From Hydractinia symbiolongicarpus (Eukaryota > Cnidaria > Hydrozoa > Anthoathecata > Hydractiniidae): a stretch of DNA of 64,000 nt. The stretch lies in the NCBI RefSeq assembly GCF_029227915.1, contig NC_079875.1:28332001-28396000 (forward strand), given 5' to 3'. This document shows, piece after piece, positions 34,701 to 48,400 of the stretch (the stretch's first letter is position 1; each line of letters starts with the position of its first letter). Below the pieces are notes generated by a model, which ran no database searches, was not told the DNA's origin, and was given only the letters and a program-made list of their open reading frames with translations. The position numbers and the translations under genes are program-made.

Positions 34701-37591
34701 AAAGTGACGAGTATCATATACTTGCGATTTTTTGTATTGATACAAGATAATTGTCATTTAGGGATGACAACCTCGTCTCAGGTTCTATATATTTTAGCCG
34801 TAAAATTGATAAACGAGGCATTTCAAAGTGTGCCATGAATTTGCGATTTTTCATATTGATCAAGATAATTGTACTTTAAGGTCAACAACGTCTCAGTTTC
34901 TATATATTTTAGTAGCAAAATTGACAAACGGGGCATTTCAAAGTGTGCCGTGTATTTGCGATTTTTCGTATTGATGAAGATAATTGTACTTAAGGGTCAA
35001 CAAAGTCTCAGGTTCTATATATTTTTTGCGAAAAATTGATAAATGAGGCATTTCAAAGTGACGAGTATCATATACTAGCGATTTTTTGTAATAATACAAA
35101 ATAATTGTCATTTAGGGACGACAACCTCGTCTCAGGTTCTATATATTTTAGCCGTAAAATTGATAAACGAGGCATTTCAAAGTGTGCCATGAATTTGCGA
35201 TTTTTCATATTGATCAAGATAATTGTACTTTAAGGTCAACAACGTCTCAGTTTCTATATATTTTAGTAGCAAAATTGATAAACACGGCATTTCAAAGTGT
35301 GCCATGTATTTGCGATTTTTCGTATTGACCAAGATAATTGCCATTTAGGGACGACAACCTCGTCTCAGGTTCCATATATTTCAGTCGTAAAATTCATAAA
35401 CGAGTCATTTATAAGAGACGAGTGTTATATATTTGCAGTTTTTCGTATTGATGCATGATATTTGTCATTTAGGGTCGACAACCTCGTCTCAGGTTCTATA
35501 TATTTTAGCCGTAAAATTGATAAACGAGGCATTTCAAAGTGACGAGTGTTATATATTTGCAGTTTTTCGTATTGATACAGGATAATTGTCATTTAGGGTC
35601 GACAACCTCGTCTCAGTTTCTATATATTTTAGCCGTAACATTGATAAACGAGACATTTAAAAGTGTGCCATGTATTTGCGATTTTTCGTATTGATCAAGA
35701 TAATTGTACTTTATGGTCAACAAAGTCTCAGGTTCTATATATTTTTCGCGAAAAATTGATAAATGAGGCATTTCAAAGTGACGAGTATCATATACTTGCG
35801 ATTTTTTGTATTGATACAAGATAATTGTCATTTAGGAACGACAACCTCGTCTCAGGTTCTATATATTTTAGCCGTAACATTGATAAACGAGACATTTAAA
35901 AGTGTGCCATGTATTTGCGATTTTTCGTATTGATCAAGATATTGTACTTTATGGTCAACAAAGTCTCAGGTTCTATATATTTTTCGCAAAACATTGATAA
36001 ATGAGGCATTTCAAAGTGACGAGTATTATATACTTGCGATTTTTTGTATTGATACAAGATAATTGTCATTTAGGGATGACAACCTCGTCTCAGGTTCTAT
36101 ATATTTTAGCCGTAAAATTGATAAACGAGGCATTTCAAAGTGTGCCATGAATTTGCGATTTTTCATCTTGATCAAGATAATTGTACTTTGAGGTCAACAA
36201 CGTCTCAGTTTCTATATATTTTAGTAGCAAAATTGACAAACGGGGCATTTCAAAGTGTGCCGTGTATTTGCGATTTTTCGTATTGATGAAGATAATTGTA
36301 CTTAAGGGTCAACAAAGTCTCAGGTTCTATATATTTTTTGCGAAAAATTGATAAATGAGGCATTTCAAAGTGACGAGTATCATATACTAGCGATTTTTTG
36401 TAATAATACAAAATAATTGTCATTTAGGGATGACAACCTCGTCTCAGGTTCTATATATTTTAGCCGTAAAATTGATAAACGAGGCATTTCAAAGTGTGCC
36501 ATGAATTTGCGATTTTTCATATTGATCAAGATAATTGTACTTTATGGTCAACAAAGTCTCAGGTTCTATATATTTTTCGCGAAAAATTGATAAATGAGGC
36601 ATTTCAAAGTGACGAGTATCATATACTTGCGATTTTTTGTATTGATACAAGATAATTGTCATTTAGGAACGACAACCTCGTCTCAGGTTCTATATATTTT
36701 AGCCGTAACATTGATAAACGAGACATTTAAAAGTGTGCCATGTATTTGCGATTTTTCGTATTGATCAAGATATTGTACTTTATGGTCAACAAAGTCTCAG
36801 GTTCTATATATTTTTCGCAAAACATTGATAAATGAGGCATTTCAAAGTGACGAGTATTATATACTTGCGATTTTTTGTATTGATACAAGATAATTGTCAT
36901 TTAGGGATGACAACCTCGTCTCAGGTTCTATATATTTTAGCCGTAAAATTGATAAACGAGGCATTTCAAAGTGTGCCATGAATTTGCGATTTTTCATATT
37001 GATCAAGATAATTGTACTTTGAGGTCAACAACGTCTCAGTTTCTATATATTTTAGTAGCAAAATTGACAAACGGGGCATTTCAAAGTGTGCCGTGTATTT
37101 GCGATTTTTCGTATTGATGAAGATAATTGTACTTAAGGGTCAACAAAGTCTCAGGTTCTATATATTTTTGGCGAAAAATTGATAAATGAGGCATTTCAAA
37201 GTGACGAGTATCATATACTAGCGATTTTTTGTAATAATACAAAATAATTGTCATTTAGGGACGACAACCTCGTCTCAGGTTCTATATATTTTAGCCGTAA
37301 AATTGATAAACGAGGCATTTCAAAGTGTGCCATGAATTTGCGATTTTTCATATTGATCAAGATAATTGTACTTTAAGGTCAACAACGTCTCAGTTTCTAT
37401 ATATTTTAGTAGCAAAATTGATAAACGCGGCATTTCAAAGTGACTAGTATCATGTATTTGCGATTTTTTGTGTTGATACAAGATAATTGTCATTTAGGGA
37501 CGACAACCTCGTCTGAGGTTCTATTTATTTTAGTCGCAAAATTGAAAAACGAGGCTTTTAAAAGAGACGAGTGTTATATATCTGCAGTTTT

Positions 37592-39785
37592 TCGTACTGA
37601 TGCATGATATTTGTCATTTAGGGTCGACAACCTCGTCTCAGGTTCTATATATTTTAGCCGTAAAATTGATAAACGAGGCATTTCAAAGTGACGAGTGTTA
37701 TATATTTGCAGTTTTTCGTATTGATACAGGATAATTGTCATTTAGGGTCGACAACCTCGTCTCAGTTTCCATATATTTTAGCCGTAACATTGATAAACGA
37801 GACATTTAAAAGTGTGCCATGTATTTGCGATTTTTCGTATTGATCAAGATATTGTACTTTATGGTCAACAAAGTCCCAGGTTCTATATATTTTTTACGAA
37901 AAATTGATAAATGAGGCATTTCAAAGTGACGAGTATCATATACTAGCGATTTTTTGTATTAATACAAAATAATTGTCATTTAGGGACGACAACCTCGTCT
38001 CAGGTTCTATATATTTTAGCCGTAAAATTGATAAACGAGGCATTTCAAAGTGACGAGTGTTATATATTTGCAGTTTTTCGTATTGATACAGGATAATTGT
38101 CATTTAGGGTCGACAACCTCGTCTCAGTTTCTATATATTTTAGCCGTAAAATTGATAAAGGAGACATTTAAAAGTGTGCCATGTATTTGCGATTTTTCGT
38201 ATCGATCAAGATAATTGTACTTTATGGTCAACAACGCCTCTGGATCTATATATTTTAGTCGTAAGATTGATAAACGCGGCATTTCAATGTGACGAGTATC
38301 ATGTATTTGCGATTTTTTGTATTGATACAAGATAATTGTCATTTAGGGACGACAACCTCGTCTCAGGTTCTATATATTTTAGTCGTAGAATTGACAAACG
38401 AGGCATTTGAAATAGACGAGTGTCATGTATTTGCGATTTTACGTGTTGATAAAAGATAATTGTCATTTAGGGACGACAACCTCGTCTGAGGTTCTATATA
38501 TTTTAGTCGTAAAATTGGCAAACGAGGCATTTAAAAGAGACGAGTTTTATATATTTGCGATATTTCGTGTTGATAAAAGATAATTTTCATTTTGGGACGA
38601 CAATCTCGTCTCAGTTTCCATATATTTTAGTCGTAAAATTGAAAAACGTGGCATTTAAAAGAGACGAGTGTTATATATTCGCCATTTTTCGTACTGATGC
38701 ATGATATTTGTCATTTAGGGTCGACAACCTCGTCTCAGGTTCTATATATTTTAGCCGTAAAATTGATAAACGAGGCATTTCAAAGTGACGAGTGTTATAT
38801 ATTTGCAGTTTTTCGTATTGATACAGGATAATTGTCATTTAGGGTCGACAACCTCGTCTCAGTTTCCATATATTTTAGCCGTAACATTGATAAACGAGAC
38901 ATTTAAAAGTGTGCCATGTATTTGCGATTTTTCGTATTGATCAAGATATTGTACTTTATGGTCAACAAAGTCCCAGGTTCTATATATTTTTTACGAAAAA
39001 TTGATAAATGAGGCATTTCAAAGTGACGAGTATCATATACTAGCGATTTTTTGTATTAATACAAAATAATTGTCATTTAGGGACGACAACCTCGTCTCAG
39101 GTTCTATATATTTTAGCCGTAAAATTGATAAACGAGGCATTTCAAAGTGACGAGTGTTATATATTTGCAGTTTTTCGTATTGATACAGGATAATTGTCAT
39201 TTAGGGTCGACAACCTCGTCTCAGTTTCTATATATTTTAGCCGTAAAATTGATAAAGGAGACATTTAAAAGTGTGCCATGTATTTGCGATTTTTCGTATC
39301 GATCAAGATAATTGTACTTTATGGTCAACAACGCCTCTGGATCTATATATTTTAGTCGTAAGATTGATAAACGCGGCATTTCAATGTGACGAGTATCATG
39401 TATTTGCGATTTTTTGTATTGATACAAGATAATTGTCATTTAGGGACGACAACCTCGTCTCAGGTTCTATATATTTTAGTCGTAGAATTGACAAACGAGG
39501 CATTTGAAATAGACGAGTGTCATGTATTTGCGATTTTACGTGTTGATAAAAGATAATTGTCATTTAGGGACGACAACCTCGTCTGAGGTTCTATATATTT
39601 TAGTCGTAAAATTGGCAAACGAGGCATTTAAAAGAGACGAGTTTTATATATTTGCGATATTTCGTGTTGATAAAAGATAATTTTCATTTTGGGACGACAA
39701 TCTCGTCTCAGTTTCCATATATTTTAGTCGTAAAATTGAAAAACGTGGCATTTAAAAGAGACGAGTGTTATATATTCGCCATTTT
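37592..39785 (+). repeat. Direct duplication of ~1097 bp inside array III
   Basis: The segment beginning GTACTGATGCATGATATTTG at about 37593 recurs at about 38690, with the same order of about nine monomer variants. Equivalent landmarks at 38124 and 39221 confirm the 1097 bp offset. Confidence 0.85.
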
Positions 39786-42700
39786 TCGTATTGATACAAG
39801 ATGATTGTCATCTAGGGACGACAACCTCGTCTCAGGTTCTATATATTTTAGACGTAAAATTGATAAACGAGGCATTTAAAAGAGACAAGTGTTATATATT
39901 TGCAGTTTTTCGTGTTGATACAGGATAATTGTCATTTAGGGTCGACAACCTCGTCTCAGTTTCTATATATTTTAGCCGTAAAATTGATAAAGGAGACATT
40001 TAAAAGTGTGCCATGTATTTGCGATTTTTCGTATTGATCAAGATAATTGTACTTTATGGTCAAAAACGCCTCAGGATCTATATATTTTAGTCGTAAGATT
40101 GATAAACGCGGCATTTCAAAGTGACTAGTATCATGTATTTGCGATTTTTTGTGTTGATACAAGATAATTGTCATTTAGGGACGACAACCTCGTCTGAGGT
40201 TCTATTTATTTTAGTCGCAAAATTGAAAAACGAGGCTTTTAAAAGAGACGAGTGTTATATATTTGCAGTTTTTCGTATTGATGCATGATATTTGTCATTT
40301 AGGGTCGACAACCTCGTCTCAGGTTCTATATATTTTAGCCGTAAAATTGATAAACGAGGCATTTCAAAGTGACGAGTGTTATATATTTGCAGTTTTTCGT
40401 ATTGATGCAGGATAATTGTCATTTAGGGTCGACAACCTCGTCTCAGTTTTTATATATTTTAGCCGTAAAATTGATAAACGAGACATTTAAAAGTGTGCCA
40501 TGTATTTGCGATTTTTCGTATTCATCAAGATAATTGTACTTTATGGTCAACAAAGTCTCAGGTTCTATATATTTTTCGCGAAAAATTGATAAATGAGGCA
40601 TTTCAAAGTGACGAGTATCATATACTTGCGATTTTTTGTATTGATACAAGATAATTGTCATTTAGGAACGACAACCTCGTCTCAGGTTCTATATATTTTA
40701 GCCGTAAAATTGATAAAGGAGACATTTAAAAGTGTGCCATGTATTTGCGATTTTTCGTATTGATGAAGATAATTGTACTTAAGGGTCAACAAAGTCTCAG
40801 GTTCTATATATTTTTTACGAAAAATTGATAAATGAGGCATTTCAAAATGACGAGTATCATATACTAGCGATTTTTTGTATTAATACAAAATAATTGTCAT
40901 TTAGGGACGACAACCTCGTCTCAGGTTCTATATATTTTAGCCGTAAAATTGATAAACGAGGCATTTCAAAGTGACGAGTGTTATATATTTGCAGTTTTTC
41001 GTATTGATACAGGATAATTGTCATTTAGGGTCGACAACCTCGTCTCAGTTTTTATATATTTTAGCCGTAACATTGATAAACGAGACATTTAAAAGTGTGC
41101 CATGTATTTGCGATTTTTCGTATTGATCAAGATAATTGTACTTTATGGTCAACAAAGTCTCAGGTTCTATATATTTTTCGCGAAAAATTGATAAATGAGG
41201 CATTTCAAAGTGACGAGTATCATATACTTGCGATTTTTTGTATTGATACAAGATAATTGTCATTTAGGGTCGACAACCTCGTCTCAGGTTCTATATATTT
41301 TAGCCGTAAAATTGATAAACGAGGCATTTCAAAGTGACGAGTATCATATACTTGCGATTTTTTGTATTGATACAAGATAATTGTCATTTAGGAACGACAA
41401 CCTCGTCTCAGGTTCTATATATTTTAGCCGTAAAATTGATAAAGGAGACATTTAAAAGTGTGCCATGTATTTGCGATTTTTCGTATTGATCAAGATAATT
41501 GTACTTTATGGTCAACAAAGTCTCAGGTTCTATATATTTTTCGCGAAAAATTGATAAATGAGGCATTTCAAAGTGACGAGTATCATATACTTGCGATTTT
41601 TTGTATTGATACAAGATAATTGTCATTTAGGAACGACAACCTCGTCTCAGGTTCTATATATTTTAGCCGTAACATTGATAAACGAGAAATTTAAAAGTGT
41701 GCCATGTATTTGCGATTTTTCGTATTGATCAAGATATTGTACTTTATGGTCAACAAAGTCTCAGGTTCTATATATTTTTCGCGAAACATTGATAAATGAG
41801 GCATTTCAAAGTGACGAGTATCATATACTTGCGATTTTTTGTATTGATACAAGATAATTGTCATTTAGGGATGACAACCTCGTCTCAGGTTCTATATATT
41901 TTAGCCGTAAAATTGATAAACGAGGCATTTCAAAGTGTGCCATGAATTTGCGACTTTTCATATTGATCAAGATAATTGTACTTTAAGGTCAACAACGTCT
42001 CAGTTTCTATATATTTTAGCCGTAACATTGATAAACGAGAAATTTAAAAGTGTGCCATGTATTTGCGATTTTTCGTATTGATCAAGATATTGTACTTTAT
42101 GGTCAACAAAGTCTCAGGTTCTATATATTTTTTACGAAAAATTGATAAATGAGGCATTTCAAAGTGACGAGTATCATATACTAGCGATTTTTTGTATTGA
42201 TACAAGATAATTGTCATTTAGGAACGAGAACCTCGTCTCAGGTTCTATATATTTTAGCCGTAAAATTGATAAAGGAGACATTTAAAAGTGTGCCATGTAT
42301 TTGCGATTTTTCGTATTGATGAAGATAATTGTACTTAAGGGTCAACAAAGTCTCAGGTTCTATATATTTTTTACGAAAAATTGATAAATGAGGCATTTCA
42401 AAGTGACGAGTATCATATACTAGCGATTTTTTGTATTAATACAAAATAATTGTCATTTAGGGACGACAACCTCGTCTCAGGTTCTATATATTTTAGCCGT
42501 AAAATTGATAAACGAGGCATTTCAAAGTGACGAGTGTTAATATTTGCAGTTTTTCGTATTGATACAGGATAATTGTCATTTAGGGTCGACAACCTCGTCT
42601 CAGTTTCTATATATTTTAGCCGTAAAATTGATAAAGGAGACATTTAAAAGTGTGCAATGTATTTGCGATTTTTCGTATCGATCAAGATAATTGTACTTTA

Positions 42701-45499
42701 TGGTCAACAACGCCTCTGGATCTATATATTTTAGTCGTAAGATTGATAAACGCGGCATTTCAATGTGACGAGTATCATGTATTTGCGATTTTTTGTATTG
42801 ATACAAGATAATTGTCATTTAGGGACGACAACCTCGTCTCAGGTTCTATATATTTTAGTCGTAGAATTGACAAACGAGGCATTTGAAATAGACGAGTGTC
42901 ATGTATTTGCGATTTTACGTGTTGATAAAAGATAATTGTCATTTAGGGACGACAACCTCCTCTGAGGTTCTATATATTTTAGTCGTAAAATTGGCAAACG
43001 AGGCATTTAAAAGAGACGAGTTTTATATATTTGCGATATTTCGTGTTGATAAAAGATAATTTTCATTTTGGGACGACAATCTCGTCTCAGTTTCCATATA
43101 TTTTAGTCGTAAAATTGAAAAACGTGGCATTTAAAAGAGACGAGTGTTATATATTCGCTATTTTTCGTATTGATACAAGATGATTGTCATCTAGGGACGA
43201 CAACCTCGTCTCAGGTTCTATATATTTTAGCCGTAAAATTGATAAAGGAGACATTTAAAAGTGTGCCATGTATTTGCGATTTTTCGTATTGATCAAGATA
43301 ATTGTACTTTTTGGTCAAAAACGCCTCAGGATCTATATATTTTAGTCGTAAGATTGATAAACGCGGCATTTCAAAGTGACGAGTATCATGTATTTGCGAT
43401 TTTTTGTATTGATACAAGATAATTGTCATTTAGGGACGACAACCTCGTCTCAGGTTCTATATATTTTTGTGGTAAAATTGACAAACGAGGCATTTAAAAG
43501 AGACGAGTGTTATATATTAGCAGTTTTTCGTATTGATGCATGATAATTGTCATTTAGGGTCGACAACCTCGTCTCAGGTTCTATATATTTTAGCCGTAAA
43601 ATTGATAAACGAGACATTTCAAAGTGACGAGTGTTATATATTTGCAGTGTTTCGTATTGATACAGGATAATTGTCATTTAGGGTCGACAACCTCGTCTCA
43701 GTTTCTATATATTTTAGCCGTAAAATTGATAAAGGAGACATTTGAAATGTGCCATGTATTTGCGATTTTTCGTATTGATCAAGATAATTGTACTTTAGGG
43801 TCAACAACGCCTTAGGTTCTATATATTTTAGTCGTAAGATTGATAAACGCGGCATTTCAAAGTGATGGGTATCATGTATTTGCGATTTTTTGTATTGATA
43901 CAAGATAATTGTCATTTAGGGACGACAACCTCGTCTCAGGTTCTATATATTTTAGTCGTAAAATTGACAAACGAGGCATTTAAAAGAGACGAGTGTTATA
44001 TATTCGCCATTTTTCGTATTGATACAAGATAATTGTCATCTAGGGACGACAACCTCGTCTCAGGTTCCTATATTTTAGTCGTAAAATTCATAAACGAGGC
44101 ATTTATAAGAGAGGAGTTTTATATATTTGCAATTTTTCGTATTGATACAAGATAAATGTCAATTACAGTCACCAACTTTGTCTCCGGTTCTTTTATCTTA
44201 GCCGTGGAATTGATAAACGAGGCTTTTAAAAGAGACGAGTGTGATATATTCGCCATTTTTCGTATTGATACAAGATAATTGTCATTTAGGGACGACAACC
44301 TCGTCTTGGGTTCTATATATTTTAGTCGTAAAATTGATAAACGAGGCATTCAAAAGATACGAGTGTTATATAATTGCAATTTTTCGTATTGATACAAGAT
44401 AATTGTCATTTAGGGTCGACAACCTCGTCTCAGGTTCCATATATTTTAGTCGTAAAATTGACAAACGAGGCATTTAAAAGAGACGCGTTTTATACATTTG
44501 CGATTTTTCGTATTGATACAAGATAATATTCATTTAGGGACGACAACCTTCTCTCAGGTTCCATATATCTTAGTCGTAAAATTCACAAACGAGGCATTTA
44601 AAAGAGACGCGTTTTATATATTTTCGATTTTTCGTATTGATACAAGATAATTTTCATTTAGGGACGACAACCTCCTCTCACGTTCCTTATATTTTAGTCG
44701 TAAAGTTCACAAACGGGGCATTTAAAAGAGACGAGTGTTATATATTTGCAATTTTTCGGATTGATACAGGATAATTGTCCTTTAGGGTAGACAACTTCGT
44801 CTCAGGTTCTATATATTTTAGACGTAAAATTGACAAACGAGGCATTTAAAAGAGACGAGTGTTATATATTTGCAGTTTTTTGTATTGATGCATGATAATT
44901 GTCATTTAGGGTCGACAACCTCGTCTCAGGTTTTATATATCTTAGCCGTAAAATTGAAAAACGTGGCATTTAAAAGAGACGAGTGTTATATATTTGCAGT
45001 TTTTTGTATTGATGCATGATAATTGTCATTTAGGGTCGACAACCTCGTCTCAGGTTCTATATATCTTTGCCGTAAAATTGATAAAGGAGGCATTTCAAAG
45101 TGACGAGTATCATGTATTTGCGATTTTTCGTATTGATACATGATAAATGTCAATTAGGGGCGACAACCTCGTCTCAGGTTCCATATATTTTAGTCGTAAA
45201 ATTGAAAAACGTGGCATTTAAAAGAGACGAGTGTTATATATTCGCCATTTTTCGTATTGATACAAGATGATTGTCATCTAGGGACGACAACCTTGTTTCA
45301 GGTTCTATATATTTTAGATGTAAAATTGACAAACGAGGCATTTAAAAGAGACGAGTGTTATATATTTGCAGTTTTTTGTATTGATGCATGATAATTGTCA
45401 TTTAGGGTCGACAACCTCGTCTCAGGTTCTATATATCTTAGCCGTAAAATTGATAAAGGAGGCATTTCAAGGTGACGAGTGTTATATATTTGCAGTTTT

Positions 45500-48400
45500 T
45501 CGTATTGATGCAGGATAATTGTCATTTAGGGTCGACAACCTCGTCTGAGTTTCTATATATTTTAGCCGTAAAATTGATAAAGGAGACATTTAAAAGTGTG
45601 CCATGTATTTGCGAATTTTCGTATTGATCAAGATAATTGTACTTTATGGTCAAAAACGCCTCAGGATCTATATATTTTAGTCGTAAGATTGATAAACACG
45701 GCATTTCAAAGTGTGCCATGTATTTGCGATTTTTCGTATTGACCAAGATAATTGCCATTTAGGGACGACAACCTCGTCTCAGGTTCCATATATTTTAGTC
45801 GTAAAATTCATAAACGAGGCATTTATAAGAGTGGAGTGTCATGTATTTGCAATTTTTCGTATTGATACAAGATAAATGTCAATTACAGTCACCAACTTTG
45901 TCTCAGGTTCTTTTATCTTAGCCGTGAAATTGATAAACGAGGCATTTAAAAGAGACGAGTGTTATATATTCGCCATTTTTCGTATTGATACAAGATAATT
46001 GTCATTTAGGGACGACAACCTCGTCTCAGTTTCTATATATTTTGGTCGTTAAATTGATAAACAGGGCATTTCAAAGTGTGCCATGTATTTGCAATTTTTC
46101 GTATTGATACAAAATAATTGTCATTTAGGGAAGACAACCTCGTCTCAGGTTCCACATATTTTAGTCGTAAAATTGAAAAAATAGGCATTTAAAAGAGACG
46201 AGTGTTATATACTTGCAATTTTTTGTATTGATACAAGATAATTATCCTTTAGGGTCGACAACTTCGTCTCAGGTTCTATATATTTTAGCTGTATAATTGA
46301 TAAACGAGGCATTTCAAAGTGACGAGTATCATATATTTGCAATTTTTTGTATTGATACAAAGCAATTGTCATTTAGGGACGACAACCTCGTCTCAGGTTC
46401 TATATATCTTACCCGTAAAATTGATAAACGAGGCATTCAAAAGAGACAAGTGTTATATAATTGCAATTTTTCGTATTGATACAAGATAATTGTCATTTAG
46501 GGTCGACAACCTCGTCTCAGGTTCCATATATTTTAGTCGTAAAATTGACAAATGAGGCATTTAAAAGAGACGCGTTTTATACATTTGCGATTTTTCGTAT
46601 TGATACAAGATAATATTCATTTAGAGACGACAACCTTCTCTCAGGTTCCATATATTTTAGTCGTAAAATTGACAAAATAGGCATTTAAAAGAGACGAGTG
46701 TTATATACTTGCAATTTTTCGTATTGATACAAGATAATTGTCCTTTAGGGTCGACAACTTCGTCTCAGGTTCTATATATTTTAGCCGTAAAATTGATAAA
46801 CGAGGCATTTCAAAGTGACGAGTATCATATATTTGCAATTTTTTGTATTGATGCAAAGCAATTGTCATTTAGGGACGACAACCTCGTCTCAGGTTCTATA
46901 TATCTTACCCGTAAAATTGATAAACGAGGCATTCAAAAGAGACAAGTGTTATATAATTGCAATTTTTCGTATTGATACAAGATAATTGTCATTTAGGGTC
47001 GACAACCTCGTCTCAGGTTCCATATATTTTAGTCGTAAAATTGACAAATGAGGCATTTAAAAGAGACGCGTTTTATACATTTGCGATTTTTCGTATTGAT
47101 ACAAGATAATATTCATTTAGAGACGACAACCTTCTCTCAGGTTCCATATATTTTAGTCGTAAAATTGACAAACGAGGCATTTAAAAGAGACGAGTGTTAT
47201 ATATTCGCCATTTTTCGTATTGATACAAGATAATTGTCATCTAGGGACGACAACCTCGTCTCAGGTTCCTATATTTTAGTCGTAAAATTCATAAACGAGG
47301 CATTTATAAGAGAGGAGTTTTATATATTTGCAATTTTTCGTATTGATACAAGATAAATGTCAATTACAGTCACCAACTTTGTCTCCGGTTCTTTTATTTT
47401 AGCCGTGGAATTGATAAACGAGGCTTTTAAAAGAGACGAGTGTTATATATTCGCCATTTTTCGTATTGATACAAGATAATTGTCATTTAGGGACGACAAC
47501 CTCGTCTCAGTTTCTATATATTTTAGTCGTTAAATTGATAAACGAGACATTTAAAAGATACGAGTGTTATATAATTGCAATTTTTCGTATTGATACAAGA
47601 TAATTGTCATTTAGGGTCGACAACCTCGTCTCAGGTTCCATATATTTTAGTCGTAAAATTGACAAACGAGGCATTTAAAAGAGACGCGTTTTATACATTT
47701 GCGATTTTTCGTATTGATACAAGATAATATTCATTTAGGGACGACAACCTTCTCTCAGGTTCCATATATCTTAGTCGTAAAATTCACAAACGAGGCATTT
47801 AAAAGAGACACGTTTTATATATTTTCGATTTTTCGTATTGATACAAGATAATTTTCATTTAGGGACGACAACCTCCTCTCACGTTCCTTATATTTTAGTC
47901 GTAAAGTTCACAAACGGGGCATTTAAAAGAGACGAGTGTTATATATTTGCAATTTTTCGGATTGATACAGGATAATTGTCCTTTAGGGTAGACAACTTCG
48001 TCTCAGGTTCTATATATTTTAGACGTAAAATTGACAAACGAGGCATTTAAAAGAGACGAGTGTTATATATTTGCAGTTTTTTGTATTGATGCATGATAAT
48101 TGTCATTTAGGGTCGACAACCTCGTCTCAGGTTCTATATATCTTAGCCGTAAAATTGAAAAACGTGGCATTTAAAAGAGACGAGTGTTATATATTTGCAG
48201 TTTTTTGTATTGATGCATGATAATTGTCATTTAGGGTCGACAACCTCGTCTCAGGTTCTATATATCTTTGCCGTAAAATTGATAAAGGAGGCATTTCAAA
48301 GTGACGAGTATCATGTATTTGCGATTTTTCGTATTGATACATGATAAATGTCAATTAGGGGCGACAACCTCGTCTCAGGTTCCATATATTTTAGTCGTAA

